Of a stretch of 17,344 nucleotides of DNA, positions 1 to 6,682 are shown piece after piece; the stretch's first letter is position 1; every line of letters starts with the position of its first letter. This DNA is from JBBRLA01 sp038231615 (GTDB taxonomy: Bacteria; Myxococcota_A; Polyangia; Palsa-1104; JAEUJZ01). Position numbers and translations under genes: made by a program. The DNA lies in NCBI GenBank assembly GCA_038231615.1, contig JBBRLA010000099.1, positions 1 through 17,344 on the forward strand, in the 5' to 3' direction. The notes beneath the pieces are model-generated. The model saw nothing but the letters and a program-made list of their open reading frames with translations. It ran no database searches and had not been told where the DNA came from.

Positions 1-656
1 TAATCTCGCAAAAACTCCTCGAAGTCCCCGGCGCCCTCGCGGACCACTACCGGTTCCCCGGAGGTAAAGTCCAGCACTGTCGTGGGCACGATGCCCCCCG
101 GTCCTCCATCCACCACGATCGAGAGCCGCGGGTACATCCGGGCGATCTCGTCCGGCCACTGGATGGGTTCCCCCCCAGGCGGCCCCGCGGTGGTCGAGAT
201 CACTGGCCGGCCGAACTCCCGGGCAATTGCCCGCGGGATCTCCGCGTCGGGCACTCGGATGCCCACCTGCGTTCGCTTGGCTGCGATGGTCTTGGGCACC
301 TCCCTCGTCGCCGGCAAGATGCAGGTATAGGCCCCCGGCAGAAGACGCCGCAGGGTCCGGTACACCGTGTTCTCCAGGGTCGCGTAGCGGGCGATGTCGC
401 TCAGGTCGACGCAGATCAGCGCCAACTGCTGCGTCTTGGGCATCCCTTTTAGCTGATAAAGCCGCTCCAGTGCCCCCTTGTTGAGCATGTCGCACCCCAG
501 GCCGTACACCGTGTCCGTCGGATAGGCGATCAGCTCCCCGGCCTCCAGCGCGGCGGCGACCTGCCGGATCTTGCGGGGATCTGGGTGTTTGGGGTCAATC
601 TCGAGCAGCACGGGTCCCTCGATCAAGAAATATACACGCGGGCGCAGGATTGTCAC
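1..656 (-). CDS. yciO: YciO/Sua5/YrdC-family protein (L-threonylcarbamoyladenylate synthase-like), 3' end beyond window
   Basis: About 218 residues are visible and the C-terminus runs off the left edge. The start is taken as a GTG whose last bases overlap the TGA of the upstream amidotransferase gene (GTGA), which is why no ATG-initiated frame shows it. The translation begins MTILRPRVYFLIEGP and carries the YrdC-fold signatures YPTDTVYGLGCD, LERLYQLKGMPK, ALICVDLSDIARYA, LPGAYTCILPATREVPK, VGIRVPD and PVISTTAGPPGG, ending near PTTVLDFTSGEPVVVREGAG. This pattern resembles the YciO branch more than TsaC. The family binds ATP/threonine and makes threonylcarbamoyl-AMP for tRNA t6A, but the exact role of YciO members is less certain. 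It is the last visible gene of the minus-strand operon. Family assignment is secure; the precise function is inferred. Confidence 0.88.
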   Translation of the reverse strand, partial: MTILRPRVYFLIEGPVLLEIDPKHPDPRKIRQVAAALEAGELIAYPTDTVYGLGCDMLNKGALERLYQLKGMPKTQQLALICVDLSDIARYATLENTVYRTLRRLLPGAYTCILPATREVPKTIAAKRTQVGIRVPDAEIPRAIAREFGRPVISTTAGPPGGEPIQWPDEIARMYPRLSIVVDGGPGGIVPTTVLDFTSGEPVVVREGAGDFEEFLRD

Positions 657-1378
657 CCCAGGGCAGGCACCGCCAGAAAATTCCCCAGCAGCCGCCGTCC
701 CTCCGGGGTGCCGATGGATTCGGGGTGAAACTGCACCCCGAAGATCGGCAGCGATCGGTGGGAGAGGGCCATGATCTCCCCCTGCGCGGTGAACGCGGTC
801 GGGATCAGACACCCCGGCAGCGACGCGGGCGCCACCACCAGAGAATGGTACCGTGTGGCCAGAAAGGGTCGCGGCATCCCGGAGAACAGCGGGTCTTCAC
901 TGCCCTCCACCGGGTACACCGGCCACACCTGCCCATGGATCGCCCGCTCCGCCCGCACCACCTTCCCCCCAAACGCCTGCGCAATCACCTGATGCCCCAG
1001 GCACACCCCCAGAATCGGCATGCTCAGCCCGGCGCCACCGATCGGTCCCGCCCCGCCGGGTCCCGTCGCCCTGCTGACTCCCATCGCCCTGCTGCCAGAT
1101 CCCCTGGTCCCGCTGACTCCCGTCGCCCGGCTGACTCCCATCGCCTTGCCAGGCGCCCTCGCCCTCTCCGCCAGCCGCCCCAGCACCTCCAGGCACACCC
1201 CCGACTGCGCCGGAGTACATGGCCCCGGCGAGAGCACCAGCCGCTCCGGGCGCAGCGCCACGATCTCCTCCACCGAAATCTCGTCGTTGCGCACCACGCT
1301 CACCTCCTGTCCCAGCTCCCCCAGGTACTGCGCCAGGTTGTAGGTAAACGAATCGTAATTGTCGATCAGCAGCAGCAC
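653..1378 (-). CDS. pabA: Class I glutamine amidotransferase, aminodeoxychorismate/anthranilate synthase component II (PabA/TrpG) with an internal insertion
   Basis: The 241-residue protein starts at a GTG two bases after the stop of the DUF3501 gene. It opens with LLLIDNYDSFTYNLAQYLGELG, as PabA/TrpG proteins do, and keeps LSPGPCTP, PILGVCLGHQ with the nucleophile Cys126, the RYHSLVV segment, and QFHPES with His218 and Glu220 of the triad. The family releases ammonia from glutamine for the partner PabB or TrpE, to make aminodeoxychorismate (folate) or anthranilate (tryptophan). No PabB/TrpE gene lies in the window, so PabA, TrpG or a shared subunit cannot be separated. Family members are usually about 190 residues; the excess is a Gly/Ser/Arg/Ala-rich insertion at residues 76-119, directly before the strand carrying the catalytic cysteine. 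The reading frame stays open through it and the catalytic residues are intact, so activity is plausible. Confidence 0.93.
   Translation of the reverse strand: MLLLIDNYDSFTYNLAQYLGELGQEVSVVRNDEISVEEIVALRPERLVLSPGPCTPAQSGVCLEVLGRLAERARAPGKAMGVSRATGVSGTRGSGSRAMGVSRATGPGGAGPIGGAGLSMPILGVCLGHQVIAQAFGGKVVRAERAIHGQVWPVYPVEGSEDPLFSGMPRPFLATRYHSLVVAPASLPGCLIPTAFTAQGEIMALSHRSLPIFGVQFHPESIGTPEGRRLLGNFLAVPALG
1022..1153 (-). repeat. Low-complexity in-frame insertion with 15-bp repeat units inside pabA
   Basis: On the plus strand the 15-base unit CTGACTCCC(A/G)TCGCC occurs at 1074-1088, 1113-1127 and 1131-1145, with related partial copies between them. Translated on the minus strand it gives two copies of GVSRATG, each preceded by AM, inside a Gly/Ser/Arg/Ala-rich stretch (amidotransferase residues 76-119). 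Spacings between copies (39 and 18 bases) are multiples of 3, so the gene frame is kept. It looks like slippage or duplication within a surface loop. Confidence 0.8.
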
Positions 1379-1380
1379 GC

Positions 1381-1935
1381 TCAGCCGGCCAGGTCTTCCC
1401 CGATCGCCGCCCGTTGATCCGCTACAAGCACTGTTTCGGCCAGAAGCTCCGGGAAATCCGTCCCAAGCGCCAACGGCACCCGCCCCCCCGTGTGAAACCC
1501 CAGGTACTGCACCGCCGAGAGCCGCGAGTCCCCCACCTGCCGCGCATCGAACCGCGCCGGCACCCGCTCGCCCCCCTCCAGCACCGCGTAGATCCGCTCC
1601 GGCAGCCCCAACCACCGCGTCAGCTTCTCCGGCCGCCCCGCCGCCTCCGGGATCTCGATGAGCAGCGTGCAGCCGATCTCCCCGTCCCCCCCGAGCAGCT
1701 CGTTGTAGGTCTCCATCTCGTGCAGGATCTCCGCCTCCTTGACGATCTGCTCCGTGCGGAGCATCTCCTGGATCTGGTAGCGCACCGTGTCCCGGTTCTC
1801 GAAGAGAAACGTGAGATAGGGCCCCACATGCACCCGCCGCCGCTCCTTCTGCGCCATCACCTTCTTGCGCACCGCGTCCCGCTGTTCGCCGTACGTGACG
1901 TAGTCCAGGATCTCTTCCCGCACGACCGGCTTCAT
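1381..1935 (-). CDS. DUF3501 family protein
   Basis: A 184-residue soluble protein starting MKPVVREEILDYVTYGEQR. The ATG overlaps the upstream Fe-S protein stop as ATGA, and AGGAG lies eight bases before it, which fixes the start. Recognisable DUF3501 features are HVGPYLTFLFENRDTVRYQI, QEMLRTEQIVKEAEILHEMETYNELLGG, and a C-terminal half with a conserved YLGFHTG segment. The biochemical function of DUF3501 is unknown. The family is repeatedly found beside rubrerythrin and a GlpC/HdrB-like Fe-S oxidoreductase, exactly the order seen here, so a role in the same peroxide/redox pathway is inferred from context. No signal peptide or membrane segment is evident. The family call is from recognisable sequence; the role is inference. 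Confidence 0.88.
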   Translation of the reverse strand: MKPVVREEILDYVTYGEQRDAVRKKVMAQKERRRVHVGPYLTFLFENRDTVRYQIQEMLRTEQIVKEAEILHEMETYNELLGGDGEIGCTLLIEIPEAAGRPEKLTRWLGLPERIYAVLEGGERVPARFDARQVGDSRLSAVQYLGFHTGGRVPLALGTDFPELLAETVLVADQRAAIGEDLAG

Positions 1936-3359
1936 TTCGCCTTCTCCTTGTCTGTCTCTTTCTCTTTTTCTGGCGCCGCCCCAGGCAGCTTCTGCTCGAA
2001 CCCGTCCGCCCGATAGGCCCGCGCCAGGATCGTCATCGGGTGCAGCGGCTTCTTCCCCGCGTGCTGCTGGAACTGGATCGCCGCCAGGGGGCACTCCGTC
2101 GCCCACACCTCCGCTTCCGCCTGCTTCATCCCGTCGAACGCACGCGCCCCCACCCTTTTCGATGCATCAAACCCCTCCACCGTCATCGCGAACGTCCCGT
2201 CATGCCCGCAGCACTCCTGCACCATCCTCAGCTTCACCCCCGGGATCTTCTTCAAAAGATCGCGCCCCTTGAACCCCACCGACTGCGCCCGCAGGTGGCA
2301 CGGCGCGTGATACGCCACCGCCGGCCCCGGCGTGCTCTTGAAGTCCGTGTTGAAGCGCGCCTCCCCGCGAATCGACCATAAATACTCCCCCGGGTCCTGC
2401 ACCGCCGCAGCCAGCTTCTTCGCCCGCTCCCGATCCGCCGGTCCCAAAAGATGCGGATACTCCCGCCGCAGCATCATCGAGCACGTCGGGTTGATCGCCA
2501 GCACCTTGGCCCCGGCCTCCACATACGGCGAGAGCACATCCAGGTTCTGCCGCGCCCGCTCCCGCAGGGAGTCCAGGTCCCCGTGCTCCCACGCCGGCAT
2601 CCCGCAGCACGCCAATCCCCCGACCACCGCGCACTCCACCTGGTTCTTGTCCATCACCTCCAGCGTGTCCCGGCCGATCTGCGGCTCGTTGTTCTGGATG
2701 TAGCACGTCTGGAACAGTACCGTCTCCACCTTCGCCGACTCGCCGCCGTCTCCAGCCCCGGCACCCGGCGCCTTCCGCAGCCGCCCGGCCTTCTTCGCCC
2801 AGCGCTCAAAGGTCGTGCCGGCGAAGTCCGGCAAGAGCTTGTCCCGGTGAATCCCGATGACCTTTTCCATGAACCAGCGATGCGCCGACACCCGGTTCAT
2901 CACGTTGGCCACCCCCAGGCTGGCCCGCGCCACCCTCGCCGAGGCGTCCGGGTCCCCCAGCACCGCCTCGCGCAGCGTCGTGTTTTCCCCGCGCTTCGCC
3001 CGCACCGCATCAAAACGATGCACCAGGCTGGGGAAATCCACCTGAAACGCATGACCGTCCCGCGGCGTGTATGGGCACTGCACCTCGCACAGCTTGCACT
3101 GGAAGCACTGGTCCATCACATGACCGACCTCCTCATCGCTCAGCCGGTGCACGTCCCCGTCATGCTGGTTGTCCAGCAGCGAGAAGAGGCTGGGAAACGA
3201 ATCGCAGAACTTGAAGCACATCCGGCAGCCATGGCAGATTTCAAAGATCCGGGTGATCTCCTTCTTCAGCGACTGGGCGTCCCAGTAGCGATCGTCTTCG
3301 GGGTCGTAGGTCAGCCCATCGGTGGGCTGGTAGGAGATGCGGGGATACTGGCTGCTCAT
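1932..3359 (-). CDS. Heterodisulfide reductase/GlpC-like (Fe-S)-binding oxidoreductase
   Basis: The protein is 475 residues from the ATG that begins MSSQYPRISYQPTDG. An in-frame TTG at 3398 would add 13 residues but has no ribosome site. Two 4Fe-4S ferredoxin motifs lie near the N-terminus: Cys42-X2-Cys-X2-Cys-X3-Cys (CHGCRMCFKFC) and Cys85-X2-Cys-X2-Cys-X3-Cys (CFQCKLCEVQC). Two cysteine-rich CCG-type domains follow, marked by LACCGMPAWEHG and, after APCHLR, by ECCGHDGTF. This layout is that of GlpC, HdrB/D and glycolate-oxidase Fe-S subunits, which carry electrons between a flavoprotein or quinone and a substrate. The C-terminus is Lys/Glu-rich. Its place between rubrerythrin and DUF3501 suggests it supplies electrons for peroxide or sulfur redox chemistry; the actual partner is not visible. 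Confidence 0.92.
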   Translation of the reverse strand: MSSQYPRISYQPTDGLTYDPEDDRYWDAQSLKKEITRIFEICHGCRMCFKFCDSFPSLFSLLDNQHDGDVHRLSDEEVGHVMDQCFQCKLCEVQCPYTPRDGHAFQVDFPSLVHRFDAVRAKRGENTTLREAVLGDPDASARVARASLGVANVMNRVSAHRWFMEKVIGIHRDKLLPDFAGTTFERWAKKAGRLRKAPGAGAGDGGESAKVETVLFQTCYIQNNEPQIGRDTLEVMDKNQVECAVVGGLACCGMPAWEHGDLDSLRERARQNLDVLSPYVEAGAKVLAINPTCSMMLRREYPHLLGPADRERAKKLAAAVQDPGEYLWSIRGEARFNTDFKSTPGPAVAYHAPCHLRAQSVGFKGRDLLKKIPGVKLRMVQECCGHDGTFAMTVEGFDASKRVGARAFDGMKQAEAEVWATECPLAAIQFQQHAGKKPLHPMTILARAYRADGFEQKLPGAAPEKEKETDKEKAK

Positions 3360-3404
3360 TTCACGTACCCATGCATGATAGAAAGGGGCCAGGGCCAAGG
3401 GATA

Positions 3405-3437
3405 GGGCGGCCCGCGCCCCGATGAGCCAGGCCGCCC
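3405..3437 (-). other. GC-rich intercistronic hairpin between rubrerythrin and the Fe-S protein gene
   Basis: GGGCGGCC at 3405-3412 and GGCCGCCC at 3430-3437 are perfect 8-base inverted arms around a 17-base loop. The structure lies in the 90-base gap after the rubrerythrin stop. No T-run follows on the minus strand, so it is more likely an mRNA-stabilising or partial read-through element than a full intrinsic terminator. It could let rubrerythrin message exceed that of the downstream genes. Confidence 0.5.
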
Positions 3438-3449
3438 GAAGCAGGAACG

Positions 3450-3872
3450 CTACGAGACGACCGAGAGCATCTTGGTGAAGCGCCCGGCGTGAGACTTCTC
3501 CGCCTTGGCCAGCGTCTCGAACCAGTCGGCGATCTCGGCAAAACCCTCGTCGCGGGCGGTCTTGGCCATGCCGGGGTACATCTCGGTGTACTCGTGGGTC
3601 TCGCCGGCGACCGATGCCTTCAAGTTGGTCTCCGTGTCACCGATCGGCAGGCCCGTCGCCGGGTCGCCTACCTGCTTCAGGTAGTCCAGGTGCCCGTGGG
3701 CGTGGCCGGTCTCGCCCTCGGCGGTCTCGCGGAAGTTCATCGCCACCTCCGGGTACCCCTCGACGTCCGCGACCTTGGCGAAGTAGAGGTAGCGGCGGTT
3801 CGCCTGCGACTCGCCGGCAAAGGCATCCTTCAGGTTGTCGTGGGTCTTGGTGCCCTTCAATTGCTTGCTCAT
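3450..3872 (-). CDS. rbr: Rubrerythrin, short form lacking the rubredoxin domain
   Basis: A 140-residue cytoplasmic ferritin-like diiron protein. GGAGG sits six bases before the ATG. Diiron ligand motifs are all present: Glu21 in AFAGESQANRRY, Glu54 and His57 in EGETGHAHGH, Glu91 and Glu94 in AGETHEY, and Glu125 and His128 in KAEKSHAGRF. Classical rubrerythrins (about 190 residues) carry a C-terminal rubredoxin-like iron site with CxxC pairs; here the protein ends at MLSVVS with no cysteine at all, so electrons must come from another protein. The family reduces hydrogen peroxide to water. It is the first gene of the operon, with the Fe-S oxidoreductase and DUF3501 genes behind it, which fits a separate electron donor encoded next door. 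Very confident on family; the electron route is inferred. Confidence 0.96.
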   Translation of the reverse strand: MSKQLKGTKTHDNLKDAFAGESQANRRYLYFAKVADVEGYPEVAMNFRETAEGETGHAHGHLDYLKQVGDPATGLPIGDTETNLKASVAGETHEYTEMYPGMAKTARDEGFAEIADWFETLAKAEKSHAGRFTKMLSVVS

Positions 3873-3959
3873 GGGATTCCTCCGCTTGGATTTTCAATTC
3901 GAGATGTGAAAAGAGGCCGCCGCCGCCAAAACAGCAGGCGGGGAGGCGTCTCCTTTGGC

Positions 3960-3989
3960 TAATAACTCTCATTGGAGAATCGAAGTCAA
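3960..3989 (-). promoter_or_regulatory. Candidate promoter for the rubrerythrin operon
   Basis: On the minus strand TTGACT (3989-3984) is followed after 18 bases by TTATTA (3965-3960), a fair match to a housekeeping sigma promoter. A start near 3953 would give a leader of about 80 bases before the rubrerythrin ATG. A short inverted repeat, TCTC-attg-GAGA (3967-3978), lies in the spacer where a repressor could bind. No known operator consensus (Fur, PerR) is matched convincingly. The rest of 3873-4090 shows nothing else supportable. Confidence 0.35.
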
Positions 3990-4090
3990 GTCGGAATCCC
4001 GGATCACGGCATGTTATGTTCAAGCCATGTCCCCAGCCGACCAGCGGGTGGGGTTTGCCGGCTGAATCCCCCGGAGATCCTGCACTGCCG

Positions 4091-5407
4091 CTAAGGCAGG
4101 TCCCGCGCACGCAGGGCTAGGCCGCTGGCCACCGAGGTGAGTTCTCCGCCGCTGCACAGCCGATCTTCGCCAAAGCGCCTGGCGAAGAGGCGCTGCACCG
4201 CGGGCACCAGCGAGGTGCCGCCGGTCATGAACACCGCGTCGACCTGCTCCGCCGCCACCCCGGTACGCTCCAGCAGCCGGGCCACCGCGCCGTCGATGGC
4301 CGCCGTCTCCGCGGCAATCCAGCCCTCGAACTCCGTCCGGGTCACCTCCTGGTCGATGGCCACCGGCCCGTCGTGGAACTGAAGGCGGCTGTGGTGTTTC
4401 TGCGACAGCTCGATCTTCACCCGCTCGACCGACTGATACAGGCCATAACCCAGTTCGTGATCCAGCAGGTGCCGCAAGGCGGCGATGCGCCCGGGCTCCT
4501 CGGCGCCCCGGTGGATGTCGTCGAGCAGCTTCAGTGTATCCCGGGTACGCAGAAACGACAGGTGGTGCCAACGCGAAAGGCGGTTGTAGATCCATGGCGG
4601 CACGGGCATGCGCTTGCCCCCGGTGACATAGTGCGAACCGCGGCCCAGAAGGGGCGCCAAAAGGTGCAGGATGATCTGGCTGTCCAGGGCGTCCCCTGCC
4701 AGGGGAAGCCCTTCGGTACCCAGAACATCCTCTCGCTGCCGCCCGCGCCGCCGTACCCCGGGGCCCACGCGCATCAGGCAGAAATCGCTGGTCCCGCCGC
4801 CGAAGTCGGCGATCAGCACCAGCTCATCCTTGGTGAGGCGCCCCTCATAATGATAGGCTGCGGCCACCGGCTCGTATTCGAAGACCACCTCGGGGAACCC
4901 GCCCAGGTGCAGCGCCCGACGCAGGCGCGCGAGGGCGTAGGTCTCGTCGTCAGTGGTGGCGGCCCCCTCCCCGTCGCTCTCGCTGCCCCCGGCCCCGGCG
5001 AAGCGTACCGGACGCCCGACCACCAGCCGGGCCGGCAGTTCGCCAAGCTGCGCCTGCGCCGCGGCGCGCAGGTCGCGGACGATGAGGCCGATGAGGTCCT
5101 CCAGGGCGTAGGTGCGACCATAGATGCTGGTCGACCTGAACAGGTGGCTGGCCAGGTACGACTTGACCGACTGGAGCAGGCGTCCCTGGCCGTCCGCTTC
5201 CAGGTACTGATCGATGGCCCCCGGCCCGGTGATGGCCAGGGGGCGCCGATCCGGTCCCAGCTCGTCGGGGTCGAAATAGAGGATCGACCGGAACAGTTCG
5301 ACGCTCCGTCCGGCGATAGGAAAGCTGACCAGGGTGATGCCGGACTCCCTGCTGACGGCAAGGGAGCTGTTGGTGGTCCCGAAGTCCAGACCCACGGCAA
5401 GCGGCAT
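4091..5407 (-). CDS. Hsp70-family protein, ATPase domain only (YegD-like)
   Basis: About 438 residues from the ATG at MPLAVGLDFGTTNSS; a TTG at 5416 overlapping the desaturase stop is an alternative start adding three residues, and neither has a clear ribosome site. The actin/Hsp70 nucleotide-binding signatures are present: phosphate-1 GLDFGTTNSS near the N-terminus, phosphate-2 LIADFGGGTSDF around residues 198-209, and adenosine motif FMTGGTSLVPAV around 393-404. The chain stops after the ATPase domain, with no substrate-binding beta-sandwich or lid, matching the E. coli YegD group (about 450 residues) rather than DnaK (about 640). Clients and nucleotide-exchange partners are unknown. It follows the desaturase gene by five bases and is probably cotranscribed, so a link to membrane lipid or stress adaptation is possible but only inferred. 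Confidence 0.9.
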   Translation of the reverse strand: MPLAVGLDFGTTNSSLAVSRESGITLVSFPIAGRSVELFRSILYFDPDELGPDRRPLAITGPGAIDQYLEADGQGRLLQSVKSYLASHLFRSTSIYGRTYALEDLIGLIVRDLRAAAQAQLGELPARLVVGRPVRFAGAGGSESDGEGAATTDDETYALARLRRALHLGGFPEVVFEYEPVAAAYHYEGRLTKDELVLIADFGGGTSDFCLMRVGPGVRRRGRQREDVLGTEGLPLAGDALDSQIILHLLAPLLGRGSHYVTGGKRMPVPPWIYNRLSRWHHLSFLRTRDTLKLLDDIHRGAEEPGRIAALRHLLDHELGYGLYQSVERVKIELSQKHHSRLQFHDGPVAIDQEVTRTEFEGWIAAETAAIDGAVARLLERTGVAAEQVDAVFMTGGTSLVPAVQRLFARRFGEDRLCSGGELTSVASGLALRARDLP

Positions 5408-5412
5408 GGAGG

Positions 5413-6516
5413 TCAAATGGACTGTGCGGCGTCGGCGGTGCCGACTTCGTCGCAGGCGTCGGCCTCGGCTTCGGCCTCTCCGGATCGCTCGCGCCAGGCT
5501 TCGGTCATCGCGCCCAGGTGGCGGTGCACGGCGCCCAGCGCGGAGAACATCCCCTCCTGATGATAGGAGATGCCGTGCTTCTGGCAGAAGGCGCGCACGG
5601 TCGGTCCCATGCCTCGCAGGCGGTCGTGCTGAACGCGGGGGAACAAATGATGCTCGATCTGGTAGTTGAGGCCCCCGAAAAGGAAGTCGAGGGCCGGCGG
5701 GTTCTGCACGTTGCGGCTGGTCTCTACCTGCTGGAAAAGGAAGCTCAACTGTTCACCCTCGCCGACGATGCGCATGCCGATGTGGTTGGGCACGAAGACC
5801 GCCGCCGAGAGCACCGAGCCGATGCACGATGAGAGGATATAGGCGCAAAGAGCGGCCTTCCAGCCGAACAACCAAATGGGCACGGCCAGAAGCAGCAGGA
5901 AGTGCAGCGGGACGAAGAACCGATCCACGTTGGTGCGCTGCGGGTATACAAAGAGGGCGCGGATGGCATCGTAGCGCAGGGTGGCCCAGTACCACGGGGT
6001 GAAGGGCCAGAAGGACCACTTCTGGATGCGCAGGAAGAAGTTCCCGAGACGGGTCTGCCACGCTGCCGAGTCGGGGTAGACCGAGAGCAGCAGGTTGAAC
6101 TGCATGTCGGGATCGCGGGTGGCCTCCTGGCAGCGGGCATGGTGGACGTTGTGCCGGAAGCGCCAGTGCTGGAAGCTCAGGCCACAAATAACCGAGATCC
6201 CGATCTGCCCCCAGAAATCGTTGCGCCAGCGGCGGTCGGAGAGGGCCAGATGGCCGGCGTCGTGTCCGACGAAGCCGAACTGGAGGATGCCCATGCCGGC
6301 GACGAGGACCGCGAGAACCTGGAGCGGCCCGAAGGGGAGGGCCACCGCGGCGGCGTAGCTGCCGAAGAAAAGCGGCACCCAGAGCGCGAGCTTGCGCGTC
6401 CAGAACCAGTCTGTCGGGGCGAAGAAGCCCTGGGCGCGAAGGTCCTCCTTGAGTCGGTGGAAAAGGGCACGATGGGAAGTCGAAAGGTTTGCGTTGGACG
6501 ATGGGGCGACGTGCAT
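5413..6516 (-). CDS. Membrane fatty-acid (acyl-lipid) desaturase, front-end type
   Basis: The 367-residue protein has the three histidine boxes of the membrane diiron desaturases: HDAGH (85-89), HNVHH (122-126) and QIEHH (286-290). A glutamine at the start of the third box is typical of front-end delta-5/delta-6 type enzymes. Hydrophobic segments around 44-84, 103-115, 200-220 and 222-245 would anchor it in the inner membrane. There is no cytochrome b5 domain, so an external ferredoxin or b5 must donate electrons. The enzyme introduces a cis double bond into a lipid-bound acyl chain; the exact position cannot be read from sequence. AGGA lies eight bases before the ATG. The C-terminal tail (about 340-367) is acidic and Ala-rich. 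The Hsp70-like gene follows immediately. No convincing promoter was found in the 166 bases upstream. Confidence 0.93.
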   Translation of the reverse strand: MHVAPSSNANLSTSHRALFHRLKEDLRAQGFFAPTDWFWTRKLALWVPLFFGSYAAAVALPFGPLQVLAVLVAGMGILQFGFVGHDAGHLALSDRRWRNDFWGQIGISVICGLSFQHWRFRHNVHHARCQEATRDPDMQFNLLLSVYPDSAAWQTRLGNFFLRIQKWSFWPFTPWYWATLRYDAIRALFVYPQRTNVDRFFVPLHFLLLLAVPIWLFGWKAALCAYILSSCIGSVLSAAVFVPNHIGMRIVGEGEQLSFLFQQVETSRNVQNPPALDFLFGGLNYQIEHHLFPRVQHDRLRGMGPTVRAFCQKHGISYHQEGMFSALGAVHRHLGAMTEAWRERSGEAEAEADACDEVGTADAAQSI

Positions 6517-6682
6517 ACAGGGTCCTCGGTCGAAAGCAGCCGGCTAAGAAGGCACCGGCAGCCAGAGACCGGGTCCTTGGTTATCAGATGCAGTGAAGCT
6601 AGCACCTGATCCGCCGACGGCAAAGACTTATGGACGAGGTCCTTTTATGCCCGATGAGGTCGGACCTTTGACTGCCGCAGGA

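Noticed and set aside
3360..3398. TTG start 13 codons earlier for the Fe-S oxidoreductase
   Set aside because: No ribosome site, and the extra residues (ALAPFYHAWVRE) are not typical of the family.
6637..6667. AGGTCC/GGACCT inverted repeat downstream of the RIO kinase as a terminator
   Set aside because: The stem is short, the loop is 19 bases and there is no T-run; no support beyond chance.
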